A DNA stretch of 64,000 nucleotides, taken from an uncultured Asticcacaulis sp. GTDB lineage: Bacteria > Pseudomonadota > Alphaproteobacteria > Caulobacterales > Caulobacteraceae. The stretch is taken from contig CAKZJB010000051.1 of the NCBI GenBank assembly GCA_936940865.1, positions 62,001 to 126,000 of the forward strand. The letters are read 5' to 3'. Position 1 is the stretch's first letter. Each line of letters begins with the position of its first letter. Below the pieces are notes generated by a model. The model was not told the origin of the DNA and did not search any database. It saw only the letters and a program-made list of their open reading frames with translations. A program made the position numbers and the translations under genes. Shown here in pieces: positions 9,563 to 18,956 of the stretch.

Positions 9563-11002
9563 TTAAAGCTTGTAAGCGGCTTTCGGCAGGGTATAGGTCA
9601 GGTCCTTGATGGTGTCGGCGGCGTCATCGAGCGCGATGCGGTGCTCGGCCACCAGGCGGGCCAGGAAGGCGCTGTCGACGCGACGGGCGACGTCGTGGCG
9701 CGCCGGGATCGACAGGAAGGCGCGGGTGTCGTCGTTGAAGCCGACCGTATTGTAGAAGCCGGCCGTCTCGGTGACCTGCTCGCGGAAACGCATCATGCCT
9801 TCCGGGCTGTCGTGGAACCACCACGAGGGGCCGAGTTTCAGGATCGGATAGTGGCCGGCCAGCGGCGCCAGCTCGCGCGCATAGTTGGTCTCATCCAGCG
9901 TGAACAGGATGACCGTCAGGCCCTTTTCGTTGCCGAAGGCGTCGAGCAGCGGCTTCAGCGCATGCACGTAGTTGGTTGGCAGGGGGATGTCGCAGCCCTT
10001 GTCCCGGCCGTACTTTTCGAAGACCTTGAGATTGTGGTTGCGGAACGAGCCCGGGTGGATCTGCATGGTCATGCCGTCGTCGAGGCTCATGCGCGCCATC
10101 TCGGTCAGCATCTGGGCGCGGAACAGCTCGGCATCCTCCGCGGTGACGTTCGGGGCCAGGATGCGCTTGAACAGGGCTTCCGCGTCCGCGGGCGACAGGT
10201 TGGCGGTCTGCGCCGTCGGATGGCCGTGGTCGGAAGAGGTCGCGCCCATGGTGGCGAAAAAGGCGCGGCGGACGCGGTGGGCGCGCAGGTAGCCCTGCCA
10301 GTTATAAACGTCCTCACCCGACAGGTTGGCGAAGACCTTCATCTTGGCGTGAAAATCCTCGTGCTCCGGATCGATTACGGGGTCGGGGCGGTAAGCTGTA
10401 ACCACACGCCCGGCCCATCCCGACGCCTTGATCGCCTGGTGGTGTTCGAGCGTGTCGGTGGGCGATTCGGTCGTAGCCAGCAGTTCGATGTTGAAGCGCT
10501 CGAACAGGGCGCGCGGGCGGTAGGCGTCGGATGCCAGGAGTTCGCCGATCCGGTCGAAATAGTGGTCGGCGGTCGAGGCGTCGAGCTGGACGTCGAAACC
10601 CATGATCTCGCCGAAGACATGGCTCATCCACATCGCGGTCGGCGTCCCCCGGAACAGGTGCTGGTTCCTCGCGAAGACGCGCCAGGCCTCGCGCGGGTCC
10701 GCTCCCGACGGACCGGCCTTGGAGCCGACGCCGACATCGTCCATGGCGATGCCCTGCGAATAGAGCATGCGGTAGATGTAATGGTCGGGGCTGAGGAACA
10801 GCGCCGTGGCGTTCTCGAACGGCTCGTTCGTGGCGAACCATGCGGGGTCCGTGTGCCCATGCGGCGACAGGATTGGATAGTCCTTGACCAGCGCATAGAG
10901 CTCGCGCGCGATAGCGCGCTGCGCCGGGTCGCTGGGGAACAGCCGGTCGGGGTTCACGGTCAAGGGCTTGCTGCCGGTAGGTTGAAGCATCGGCTCGGTC
11001 AT
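9563..11002 (-). CDS. uxaC: Glucuronate isomerase
   Basis: 479 aa; SPHGHTDPAWFA, ALFERFNIELLATTESPTDTLEHH and MQIHPGSFRNHN match the UxaC family. Confidence 0.94.
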   Translation of the reverse strand: MTEPMLQPTGSKPLTVNPDRLFPSDPAQRAIARELYALVKDYPILSPHGHTDPAWFATNEPFENATALFLSPDHYIYRMLYSQGIAMDDVGVGSKAGPSGADPREAWRVFARNQHLFRGTPTAMWMSHVFGEIMGFDVQLDASTADHYFDRIGELLASDAYRPRALFERFNIELLATTESPTDTLEHHQAIKASGWAGRVVTAYRPDPVIDPEHEDFHAKMKVFANLSGEDVYNWQGYLRAHRVRRAFFATMGATSSDHGHPTAQTANLSPADAEALFKRILAPNVTAEDAELFRAQMLTEMARMSLDDGMTMQIHPGSFRNHNLKVFEKYGRDKGCDIPLPTNYVHALKPLLDAFGNEKGLTVILFTLDETNYARELAPLAGHYPILKLGPSWWFHDSPEGMMRFREQVTETAGFYNTVGFNDDTRAFLSIPARHDVARRVDSAFLARLVAEHRIALDDAADTIKDLTYTLPKAAYKL

Positions 11003-11085
11003 CTCTGTTCAGGTGAAAAGGGGAGGCCGCCAGTGTGCCCCCAGACAGTTCCGGCTGCATCCCCTTTTTTGTCGTTGGCGCCATA

Positions 11086-11099
11086 GGTAACCGGTGTCA
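11086..11099. promoter_or_regulatory. Putative operator upstream of uxaC
   Basis: GGTAACCGGTGTCA about 85 bp upstream of the uxaC start. Confidence 0.65.
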
Positions 11100-11159
11100 T
11101 GGCTTTTGACAACAGATTTTTTGCGAAATTTCGGCGAAAATCGCTCACGAAAGGCTTGC

Positions 11160-12266
11160 TTAACCTTTGGGCGCGGGGCCGGACGAGCCGCGGATCATCA
11201 GCTTGGCCTGGAAAACGATCGACGTATCGTCGGTCATTTCACCGTTCATCAGGCTTTCGGCGGCCGTTCGGGCCATATCGCGCGTCGGCAGGCGGACTGT
11301 GGTCAGCGGCGGGTAGATTCGCGTGGCGACATCGGCGTCGTCGAAGCCGACAATGGTCACATCGGCCGGGATTTTCAGGCCGGCCTCATAGGCGGCGTGA
11401 TAGGCGCCGGCGGCCATCTGGTCGTTCGAAGCGATGATGGCCGTCGGACGCCGGGGGGCGGACAGGATTTGCCGGGCGGCCCTGTAACCCGAGTCGAAGC
11501 TGTAATCGCCCGGCATGTCGAGTTCCGGAGGAATCGTGATGCCGTGGCGCGCCAGACCTTCTTCGAAGCCGGCGCGACGTTCGTGCGCCGATGGATATTG
11601 CAGGTTGCCCTGGATGAAGCCGATGCGCTTGTGCCCCAGCGACACCAGGTGCTCGGCCGCTTCGGCGCAGCCTTCGCGGTCGCGCGACACGATCTGGGCG
11701 GTCCGGATGGGCGGATCGTTGAGATCGCCTGGACGGGCCGTAACGCGAATGAAGGGAATATCGAGTTCTTCCATCAGATCGAGCAGCCGGCGGTCGTCGG
11801 CGATAGGCGGCAGCAGGATGACGCCGGCCAGGCGCTGGACCTCGATGAACTCGCGGATATCGTCGACAAAGGTCTCGGACAGGCGGTCGCACGGGTGCAC
11901 GACCAGTTCGGTGCCGGTGCCGCGCAGACCGTCAAGGGCGCCGGTCTGCATGTTGACGATGTACTGGGCGTTGGGATTGTCGTAGATCAGCCCGATCAGG
12001 AACGAGCGGCGGAAGGCCAGGCCCCGCGCCTGCGGATCGGGGCGGAAGCCGATGCGCGCGATGATCGCGTTGACCTGATCGCGGGTATCGGGCTTGACCG
12101 ACGGCGAATTGTTGATGACCCGCGACACCGTCTTCTTCGATACGCGCGCCAGGTTGGCGACGTCGTTGATCGTCGCCTTCTTGCGGCGGCGAATGAATTC
12201 TTCGACGGCGTCGATGCCGCCTTCACGAGGGGCGGTGGCGGCTGTAGCGAGAGGGGTTCGGGCCAT
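11160..12266 (-). CDS. LacI-family transcriptional regulator (candidate hexuronate regulator)
   Basis: N-terminal HTH ATINDVANLARVSKKTVSRVINN, hinge and periplasmic-binding-like effector domain; sits among the uxa/kdu genes. Confidence 0.93.
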   Translation of the reverse strand: MARTPLATAATAPREGGIDAVEEFIRRRKKATINDVANLARVSKKTVSRVINNSPSVKPDTRDQVNAIIARIGFRPDPQARGLAFRRSFLIGLIYDNPNAQYIVNMQTGALDGLRGTGTELVVHPCDRLSETFVDDIREFIEVQRLAGVILLPPIADDRRLLDLMEELDIPFIRVTARPGDLNDPPIRTAQIVSRDREGCAEAAEHLVSLGHKRIGFIQGNLQYPSAHERRAGFEEGLARHGITIPPELDMPGDYSFDSGYRAARQILSAPRRPTAIIASNDQMAAGAYHAAYEAGLKIPADVTIVGFDDADVATRIYPPLTTVRLPTRDMARTAAESLMNGEMTDDTSIVFQAKLMIRGSSGPAPKG

Positions 12267-12488
12267 AGGGTATTTCAGACTGCGACGGATGGGACTATAC
12301 GACGAAAAGCATCACGAAAACCGGAATCACCGAATGATCGGCGTCTTTGGTCTGGTAGCGGGTATTTCATCGCCTGAATAGTCGTTTGCAAATTGCGCCG
12401 CCTTATCTCATATATGGCATGAATTTTTATGGAGCGGAAAGCTTAACGTTTCAGTATTTTTGCGCATGCCGCCCCTCATCCCTTGCCA

Positions 12489-12522
12489 ACGGACCGGTAT
12501 CAGGATTATGACACCGGTTACC
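12489..12522. promoter_or_regulatory. Tandem putative operators upstream of uxaA
   Basis: ACGGACCGGTATCA and TGACACCGGTTACC about 20 bp apart. Confidence 0.65.
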
Positions 12523-12572
12523 ATAGCCGGATTCCGGCGAATTGCACGCATTATTTTACGGAGTATGCCGCC

Positions 12573-14114
12573 ATGGCGGATGAAGTGTCCTGTTCGCCGC
12601 TCGCGAAAGCGTCCGAAAGCGCCATTGATACCCTGCGCGTATCACAGCGCGACCAGGTCGCCACGGCCATGCGCGATCTGCCCGCCGGCCTGGAGCTGAC
12701 GGTAGATGGTCTCGCACTCACGCTGAAAAACGACGTTCCCAAGGGCCACAAGCTGGCCGTCCTGCCCGTGATAGCCGGCGAACCCGTGTTGAAGTTCGGC
12801 TTCCCGATCGGCAAGGCCACGCAGGACATCGCGGTGGGTGAGCACGTCCACGTCCACAATATGGCGACGGGCCTGAGCGGGATCGAAGACTATGTCTATC
12901 AGCCTGTCCCGCAGGCACCGCATGCTCCGGCGCCGGATCAGACGTTCGTGGGCTATCGCCGCGATTGGGGCGGTCCCGGCGGCCGCGTCGGCATCCGCAA
13001 CGAAATCTGGATCCTGTGCACGGTCGGCTGCGTGGCGCGCACTTCGGAACGCCTGGCCAAGATAGCGTCGGAACGCTTCAAAGGCCGGATCGACGGCGTC
13101 TATGCGCTGACGCATCCGCTCGGCTGCTCGCAACTTGGCGATGACCTCAGCCATACACGGTCGCTGCTGGCCTCGCTGGCCATGCATCCCAATGCCGGCG
13201 GCGTGCTGATCGTCGGTTTGGGCTGTGAGAACAATCAGCTGTCCAATCTCCTGAAGGAGATAGACCGCCCGGCCGACCGCCTGAAATATTTCGCCGCCCA
13301 GATGGTCGAGGACGAGACCGAGGCCGGTCTTGAGGCGCTTGAGGAACTGGTCGCGGTGATCGAAAAGGACCGGCGCGAGGAATGCCACGTCTCCGACCTG
13401 GCGATCGGCGTGAAGTGCGGCGGTTCGGACGGATTTTCGGGCCTGACCGCCAATCCGCTTGTCGGCCGTATTGCCGATCGGGTCGCCTTCGCCGGCGGCC
13501 GGTCGATCATGACCGAAATTCCGGAAATCTTCGGCGCCGAGCGTATACTGATGGCGCGGGCGAGGGACGAAGCCGTGTTCAGGGGCGTGGTCGACGTCGT
13601 CAACGACTTCAAAAACTACTTCCTGGAACACAAGCAGCCCGTGTTCGAAAATCCGTCGCCGGGCAACAAGGCGGGCGGCATCACCACGCTCGAAGAAAAG
13701 TCGCTGGGCGCCGTGCAGAAGGGCGGCACCAGCCCGCTGAACGAAGTCCTGCGCTACGGCGAACGCGCCCATGAAAAGGGTTTGAGCCTGCTTGAGGCGC
13801 CCGGCAACGACGCGGTATCGTCGACCGCGCTGACGGCGGCCGGCGCGGTCATCGTGCTGTTCACAACGGGGCGCGGCACGCCGCTCGGCTTCCCGGCCCC
13901 GACAATCAAGATCGCGTCGAACTCGGCGCTGGCCGCCAGGAAACCGCACTGGATCGATTTCAACGCCGGGCAGGTCGTCGAAGGCCGTTCGCTTGACGAC
14001 ACGGCGGATGATCTTATGAAGTTGATCCTTGCCACGGCGTCGGGTCAGCCGACGTGCAACGAAAAGAATGAAGAGCGCGAAATCGCGATCTGGAAGAATG
14101 GAGTCACCCTGTGA
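12573..14114 (+). CDS. uxaA: Altronate dehydratase (UxaA family)
   Basis: SAF-like N-terminus, GYRRDWGGPGGRVGIRNEIWILCTVGCV, HPLGCSQLGDD, GVKCGGSDGFSGLTANPLVG. Start placed at MADEVSC after ACGGAG. Confidence 0.92.
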   Translation: MADEVSCSPLAKASESAIDTLRVSQRDQVATAMRDLPAGLELTVDGLALTLKNDVPKGHKLAVLPVIAGEPVLKFGFPIGKATQDIAVGEHVHVHNMATGLSGIEDYVYQPVPQAPHAPAPDQTFVGYRRDWGGPGGRVGIRNEIWILCTVGCVARTSERLAKIASERFKGRIDGVYALTHPLGCSQLGDDLSHTRSLLASLAMHPNAGGVLIVGLGCENNQLSNLLKEIDRPADRLKYFAAQMVEDETEAGLEALEELVAVIEKDRREECHVSDLAIGVKCGGSDGFSGLTANPLVGRIADRVAFAGGRSIMTEIPEIFGAERILMARARDEAVFRGVVDVVNDFKNYFLEHKQPVFENPSPGNKAGGITTLEEKSLGAVQKGGTSPLNEVLRYGERAHEKGLSLLEAPGNDAVSSTALTAAGAVIVLFTTGRGTPLGFPAPTIKIASNSALAARKPHWIDFNAGQVVEGRSLDDTADDLMKLILATASGQPTCNEKNEEREIAIWKNGVTL

Positions 14115-15544
14115 AGCGCCTAAACCTGGAAACCCTGCCGACCGTCACCGCCGAGCGTCCGCCCTACGATCCGGCTTCCGTTCAGGTCGGCGTGGTGCAC
14201 TTCGGTCCGGGCGCGTTTCACCGCGCGCACCAGGCGGCCTATCTCGACGCGTTGGCGGCGATCGATCCGCGTTGGGGCATCTGCGGCGTGTCGCTGCATT
14301 CGGCCGGCGTGCGTGATGCGCTGAAACCGCAGGACGGCCTCTATACCCTGGCCATCCTCGACGAGGAGATCCGCTACCAGGTCCTGGGCTCGATGCGTGA
14401 AGTCCTGGTGGCCGGCGACAGCATCGAAGCCGTGTTCGAACGCCTGGTTCGGCCGTCGGTCGGCATCGTCACCTCGACCGTGACGGAAAAAGGCTATTGC
14501 CTGGCGCCAGACTGGACGCTCGACTTCAACCATGCCGACGTCGTCCACGACCTGGCCAATCCCACGGCGCCCAGGTCGTTTATCGGCTACGTCGCCGAGG
14601 GCTTGCGGCGCCGTAAGGCGGCGGGCCTTGCGCCCTTCGTGCTGATCCCGTGCGACAACCTGCCGAAGAACGGCGAGCGCCTCAAAGCCGCCGTCATCGC
14701 CTTTGCCGCGCGTGTGGACCAGGGCGTTGCCGACTGGATTTCGGCCAATCTGCAATGTCCGTGCACCATGGTCGATTCGATCACGCCGGCGACCGACGAC
14801 GCCCTGCGCGCCCGCGTCGCCGAGGTGATCGGCGCCGAAGACGCCTGGCCGATCCAGCGCGAAGCCTTTACGCAATGGGTGATCGAAAACCACATTCATC
14901 CGAACGGCCCCGACTGGGCGGCGGTCGGTGTGACGCTGACCGACAATGTTCCGGCCTATGAGCGCGCCAAGCTGCGCCTGTTGAACGGTCCGCATTCGAC
15001 GCTCGCCTATGCCGGCCTGCACCGCGGCTATGAGAGCGTATCGCAGGCGATGAACGATCCGGAGCTGGCGGCCCTGGTGCGCGATATCATGCTGAAGGAC
15101 GTCGTGCCGCTGCTCGAAGCGCCGGCCGGCATGGACCTGCCCGCCTATTGCGAAGCCATTCTGAAGCGCTTCCGCAACCCGGCCATCAAGCATTTCCTGT
15201 CGCAGATCGCCTGGGACGGCTCGCAGAAGCTGCCGATCCGGATACTGAGCTCCCTGTCCGAGGCGCTTGCCCGTGGCAACGACATCTCGCGCCTGTGCGT
15301 GCCGCTGGCGGCGTGGATGCGCTTTATCCGCATGAAGGCGGTCCGTCAGGAGGCCATTACCGATCCGCTGGCGGCCGAGCTGCTGGCGCTCGGCGGCAGC
15401 CTCAAGGACGAGGTGGCGGACGTGAAGTCGGTGCTGCAACTGCGCGCTGTGTTCCCGGACAGCCTCGCCAACGATCCGCGTGTCATCGCCGGCATCGAGG
15501 CGGCATATGCTGACCTGCTCAAGGCCGAGGCCGTCGCGGCGTAA
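14111..15544 (+). CDS. Mannitol dehydrogenase-family oxidoreductase (fructuronate/tagaturonate reductase-like)
   Basis: GVVHFGPGAFHRAHQAAYLD, IVTSTVTEKGYC, PCDNLPKNGERLKAAV, FTQWVIENHI; overlaps the uxaA stop. Confidence 0.88.
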   Translation: MKRLNLETLPTVTAERPPYDPASVQVGVVHFGPGAFHRAHQAAYLDALAAIDPRWGICGVSLHSAGVRDALKPQDGLYTLAILDEEIRYQVLGSMREVLVAGDSIEAVFERLVRPSVGIVTSTVTEKGYCLAPDWTLDFNHADVVHDLANPTAPRSFIGYVAEGLRRRKAAGLAPFVLIPCDNLPKNGERLKAAVIAFAARVDQGVADWISANLQCPCTMVDSITPATDDALRARVAEVIGAEDAWPIQREAFTQWVIENHIHPNGPDWAAVGVTLTDNVPAYERAKLRLLNGPHSTLAYAGLHRGYESVSQAMNDPELAALVRDIMLKDVVPLLEAPAGMDLPAYCEAILKRFRNPAIKHFLSQIAWDGSQKLPIRILSSLSEALARGNDISRLCVPLAAWMRFIRMKAVRQEAITDPLAAELLALGGSLKDEVADVKSVLQLRAVFPDSLANDPRVIAGIEAAYADLLKAEAVAA

Positions 15545-15630
15545 GCGATAGAGTTGATGATTCGGCCCTCCCTGCGGAGCGGGGAGGGCCAGGTTGGTTT
15601 AAATCCGCAATAATATACGCGACGCTTTTG

Positions 15631-17226
15631 TTAAGTGCCCTGCTGAATAAACGGTACCTTGGCGAACAGCCGGCGCTCGTCGCCGCGCGGGTCGGACGCC
15701 AGTTCCGGCTTTACGTCCATCAGCATGGTTTCGCGCTTGTCGAGGCTGTATGGTTTCCATTCCGGCAGGGCGGCGGTCTGCGGCGAGCCTGTGCGCGCAA
15801 AGGCGATAAAGGCGTCCGACAGGATGTCCGCCATCGCCCGCGCGTCCGGCGTATCCTTCATATAGACGTACGGCACCTGGGTGTTGTGGAAGGCCAGCGG
15901 AATGTCGACGGTGTGCGGCGCGCCGTATTTTACAGGATCGGTCGGGGCACGGAAATTGACCTGGTAGGTCCAGGTCGGGGCGCCCTGGCGCGCCCGCGCC
16001 TCCAGTTCCTCGACGGCGCCACGCCACGACCGTCCGGCCGTGGTCGCGGCGAAGAAGACGTCGGACGGCGACATTTGCGGATAGAGTTTGCGATAGGTCT
16101 CGACGACCAGATAGGGGTCGATGTCGATGCGATAGTCGTCAGGCAGCCGGCCCGGCAGTTCGTCCCAGGTCAGGGTGTAGTTTTTCGGATTGCCGCTTAA
16201 GAAAGCGCGCGTTTCATCGTGCGTATTGCCGATGATCATTGGAATGGCGCGCGACTGCTCGGGCGCATCGGGCCAGAACGGATGGCGGAACAGGACGGTC
16301 TCATCCAGCACCGGCCCCATGTAGACGCCGCCCTTGCCGATGACCGGATCGGTGGTCTTCAGCGCCGCGACCAGATCGGCCACGGGCAGGGTGCGCAGTT
16401 TGGCCAGCGCGTCGGCATCGGTCCCCAAGCCCAGCGTCTTGAGGCAGGCCAGGGTACGCACAGTGGCATTGCCGGGGCCGGACGCCGTCACCTGCTGGCC
16501 GCTCATGGTGACGGCGCGGTGGAACAGTCCCCTGGCCTGAAGCGTCGCCATCATGGTGGCGATCTTGGCGCCGCCGCCCGACTGTCCGAAGACCATGACG
16601 CAGTTGGGATCGCCGCCGAAATTGCGGATATTGTCGCGCACCCATTCGAGCGCCATGTGCAGGTCGAGCTGCCCGCAATTGCCCGAATAAGCCAGGGTCC
16701 GGTCGCCGCCGGCCTGCTTTTCCAGCCGCGCCAGGTACAGATATCCAAATACGTTGAGGCGGTGATTGACCGTCACCACGACGACGTCGCCGCGCAAGGC
16801 AAGGTTGGTGCCGTCGTAGAGGGCGTCGCCGCCCGAACCGCCGCTATAGGCGCCGCCGTGGATATAGAACATCACGGGACGCAGTTTTTTGGGGCTGGCC
16901 TCGGGCGTCCAGACATTGAGGAACAGGCAGTCTTCCGACTGGCCCCACGGATCGGGGGCGCCCGGCTGCGGCGCGGCCTTGCCGTAATGGTCGGCGGCGG
17001 CGATGTCCTTCCACGGCTCGGGCTTCACCGGCGGCTGGAACCGGCGCAGGCCCGTATCCTGGCCATAGCGCAGGCCAAGGAACACCTGGACCCCGCCCTT
17101 CATTTGCCCCGATACGCGGCCGGCGGCCGTGGTCACGACCGGTCCCGCGGCGGCACGAGATGGCACCGGTGTCATGGCTGCGGCAGCGGAGGCGGTCAGG
17201 CCGATAAGAGCGTCACGGCGGTTCAT
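15631..17226 (-). CDS. Type-B carboxylesterase, exported
   Basis: Signal peptide MNRRDALIGLTASAAAAMTPVPSRAAA; VMFYIHGGAYSGGSG oxyanion region; VFGQSGGGAK nucleophile elbow. Confidence 0.9.
   Translation of the reverse strand: MNRRDALIGLTASAAAAMTPVPSRAAAGPVVTTAAGRVSGQMKGGVQVFLGLRYGQDTGLRRFQPPVKPEPWKDIAAADHYGKAAPQPGAPDPWGQSEDCLFLNVWTPEASPKKLRPVMFYIHGGAYSGGSGGDALYDGTNLALRGDVVVVTVNHRLNVFGYLYLARLEKQAGGDRTLAYSGNCGQLDLHMALEWVRDNIRNFGGDPNCVMVFGQSGGGAKIATMMATLQARGLFHRAVTMSGQQVTASGPGNATVRTLACLKTLGLGTDADALAKLRTLPVADLVAALKTTDPVIGKGGVYMGPVLDETVLFRHPFWPDAPEQSRAIPMIIGNTHDETRAFLSGNPKNYTLTWDELPGRLPDDYRIDIDPYLVVETYRKLYPQMSPSDVFFAATTAGRSWRGAVEELEARARQGAPTWTYQVNFRAPTDPVKYGAPHTVDIPLAFHNTQVPYVYMKDTPDARAMADILSDAFIAFARTGSPQTAALPEWKPYSLDKRETMLMDVKPELASDPRGDERRLFAKVPFIQQGT
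17161..17174. promoter_or_regulatory. Operator-like sequence embedded in carboxylesterase signal-peptide codons
   Basis: TGGCACCGGTGTCA, 13/14 match to the regulon palindrome. Confidence 0.55.
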
Positions 17227-17342
17227 GAAAGCGTCCCTGTATGTCTGATTGTAATGCGATTGTGAGCTTGAAGCCGCTGGAAGTAAAGGCGTCTTGCCAA
17301 GGCTGTCTTGTGATCGAACGCGGCGGCGGTTACATTACACGC

Positions 17343-18377
17343 ATGGCTGCCGTGTCTCCGTCTCCGCTTGTCGATGCTTTCGGGCGCCGCATCTCTTATG
17401 TCCGGCTGTCGGTTACCGACCGCTGCGACTTGCGCTGCACCTATTGCATGTCGGAGCATCAGACCTTCCTGCCGCGCAAGGACCTGCTGACCTGGGAAGA
17501 GATGCTGCGTTTGTCGCGCTTCCTGATCGGACGCGGAGTCGATCGCCTGCGCATCACCGGCGGTGAGCCCCTGGTGCGCAAGGGGGTGCTCGACTTCCTG
17601 CGTGAGCTCGGGACCGAAGTCCATGCCGGGCGACTGAACGAACTGACGCTGACCACCAACGGCACGCTGCTGAAGGACGCCGTGCCGGCCCTGGCCGAGG
17701 CGGGCATCCGCCGCATCAACGTGTCGTGCGATACGCTGAAGCCCGATGTCTATCGCCGCGTCACGCGTGGCGGCGACCTGTCCAAGGTGCTCGACGGCAT
17801 CGAAGCCGCGCAGGCCGCCGGCATCAAGGTCAAGCTCAACGTCGTCGCGCTTCAACAGGACAATCGCGCCGAGCTGCACGACATCATCACCTTTGCCCAT
17901 AAGCGTGGAATCGGCGTGTCGCTGATCGAGACCATGCCTCTGGGCGACGAGATTGCCGGCCGTGAGGCGCAGTTCGTGTCGCTGAAGGATGTGCTGGGCG
18001 ACCTGCAAAGTTTCTGGCAGGTGGTGCCGGCGGCGGAAACGACCGGCGGGCCGGCGCGGTACTATCGTGTGGCCGAGACCGGCGGATTGCTGGGGCTGAT
18101 CACCCCGCTCAGCCATAATTTCTGCGATACCTGCAACCGTGTACGGATTACCTGTACCGGGCGGCTCTATATGTGCCTGGGCCAGGACGACCAGGTCGAC
18201 CTGCGTGAGCCCTTGCGTGCCGATGCAACGGACGCGGGACTGAGTGCCGCGCTCGACACGGCGCTGGCCTTGAAGCCGCGCCGCCACGACTTCTTTATCG
18301 CCTCGGACGCCTTGCCCGAACACGACGGCCAGCGTATTCACCGGCCTGCGCGAACCATGTCGCTGACGGGCGGATAA
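17343..18377 (+). CDS. moaA: GTP 3',8-cyclase (radical SAM)
   Basis: CxxxCxxC motif RCDLRCTYCMSEH; C-terminal CDTCNRVRITCTGRLYMCLGQ. Confidence 0.95.
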   Translation: MAAVSPSPLVDAFGRRISYVRLSVTDRCDLRCTYCMSEHQTFLPRKDLLTWEEMLRLSRFLIGRGVDRLRITGGEPLVRKGVLDFLRELGTEVHAGRLNELTLTTNGTLLKDAVPALAEAGIRRINVSCDTLKPDVYRRVTRGGDLSKVLDGIEAAQAAGIKVKLNVVALQQDNRAELHDIITFAHKRGIGVSLIETMPLGDEIAGREAQFVSLKDVLGDLQSFWQVVPAAETTGGPARYYRVAETGGLLGLITPLSHNFCDTCNRVRITCTGRLYMCLGQDDQVDLREPLRADATDAGLSAALDTALALKPRRHDFFIASDALPEHDGQRIHRPARTMSLTGG

Positions 18378-18392
18378 CCGGGAGAATTTAAA

Positions 18393-18956
18393 ATGAGCGC
18401 CGACAACGACTTCCCCAATCTCGGCGGCGGGCGGATCGATACCGACCGGCCGTTTCGCAGCGTCAATATCGCTGTCCTGACCGTATCGGACAGCCGCACG
18501 CGCGAAACCGATACGTCAGGCGACGTCCTGGCCAAACGCATCGAGGCGGCCGGTCACCACGTGGCGGCGCGCGAACTGGTGCGCGACGACATCGATCATA
18601 TCCGCCACGTCGTGAAGAACTGGGTCAGCTCAGGCAATGTCGACGCCATCATTTCGACCGGCGGCACCGGTATTACCGGGCGCGACGTAACGCCCGAGGC
18701 GGTCGAACCCCTGCTGTCGAAGCGCATCGAAGGCTTTTCGACCATCTTCCACATGCTGAGCTACCAGACGGTCGGCCTGTCGACCCTGCAGTCGCGCGCC
18801 CTGGCGGGCATTATCGACGGCGTTTTCATCTTCTGCCTGCCCGGCTCGAACGGCGCGGTCAAGGACGGCTGGGACAAGGTCATCCGCTGGCAGCTCGACA
18901 GCCGTCATGGCCCCTGCAACATGGTCGAGCTGATGCCCAGGTTAAAAGAAGTCTGA
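18393..18956 (+). CDS. moaB: Molybdenum cofactor biosynthesis protein MoaB/MogA family
   Basis: VLTVSDSRTRETDTSGD, ISTGGTGITGRDVTPEA, LPGSNGAVKDGWD. Confidence 0.93.
   Translation: MSADNDFPNLGGGRIDTDRPFRSVNIAVLTVSDSRTRETDTSGDVLAKRIEAAGHHVAARELVRDDIDHIRHVVKNWVSSGNVDAIISTGGTGITGRDVTPEAVEPLLSKRIEGFSTIFHMLSYQTVGLSTLQSRALAGIIDGVFIFCLPGSNGAVKDGWDKVIRWQLDSRHGPCNMVELMPRLKEV

Noticed and set aside
15563-15590. GGCCCTCCC...GGGAGGGCC hairpin as a rho-independent terminator after the dehydrogenase gene
   Set aside because: Stem is good but no clear T-tract follows on either strand; left unassigned.
17227-17342. Molybdenum cofactor riboswitch upstream of moaA
   Set aside because: I could not identify the conserved Moco aptamer pattern in this short leader; a covariance search would be needed.
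18661-18680. ACCGGT-containing sequence in moaB as another regulon operator
   Set aside because: GGCACCGGTATTACC encodes the conserved GGTGIT motif of MoaB and lacks the GTGTCA half; explained by coding.
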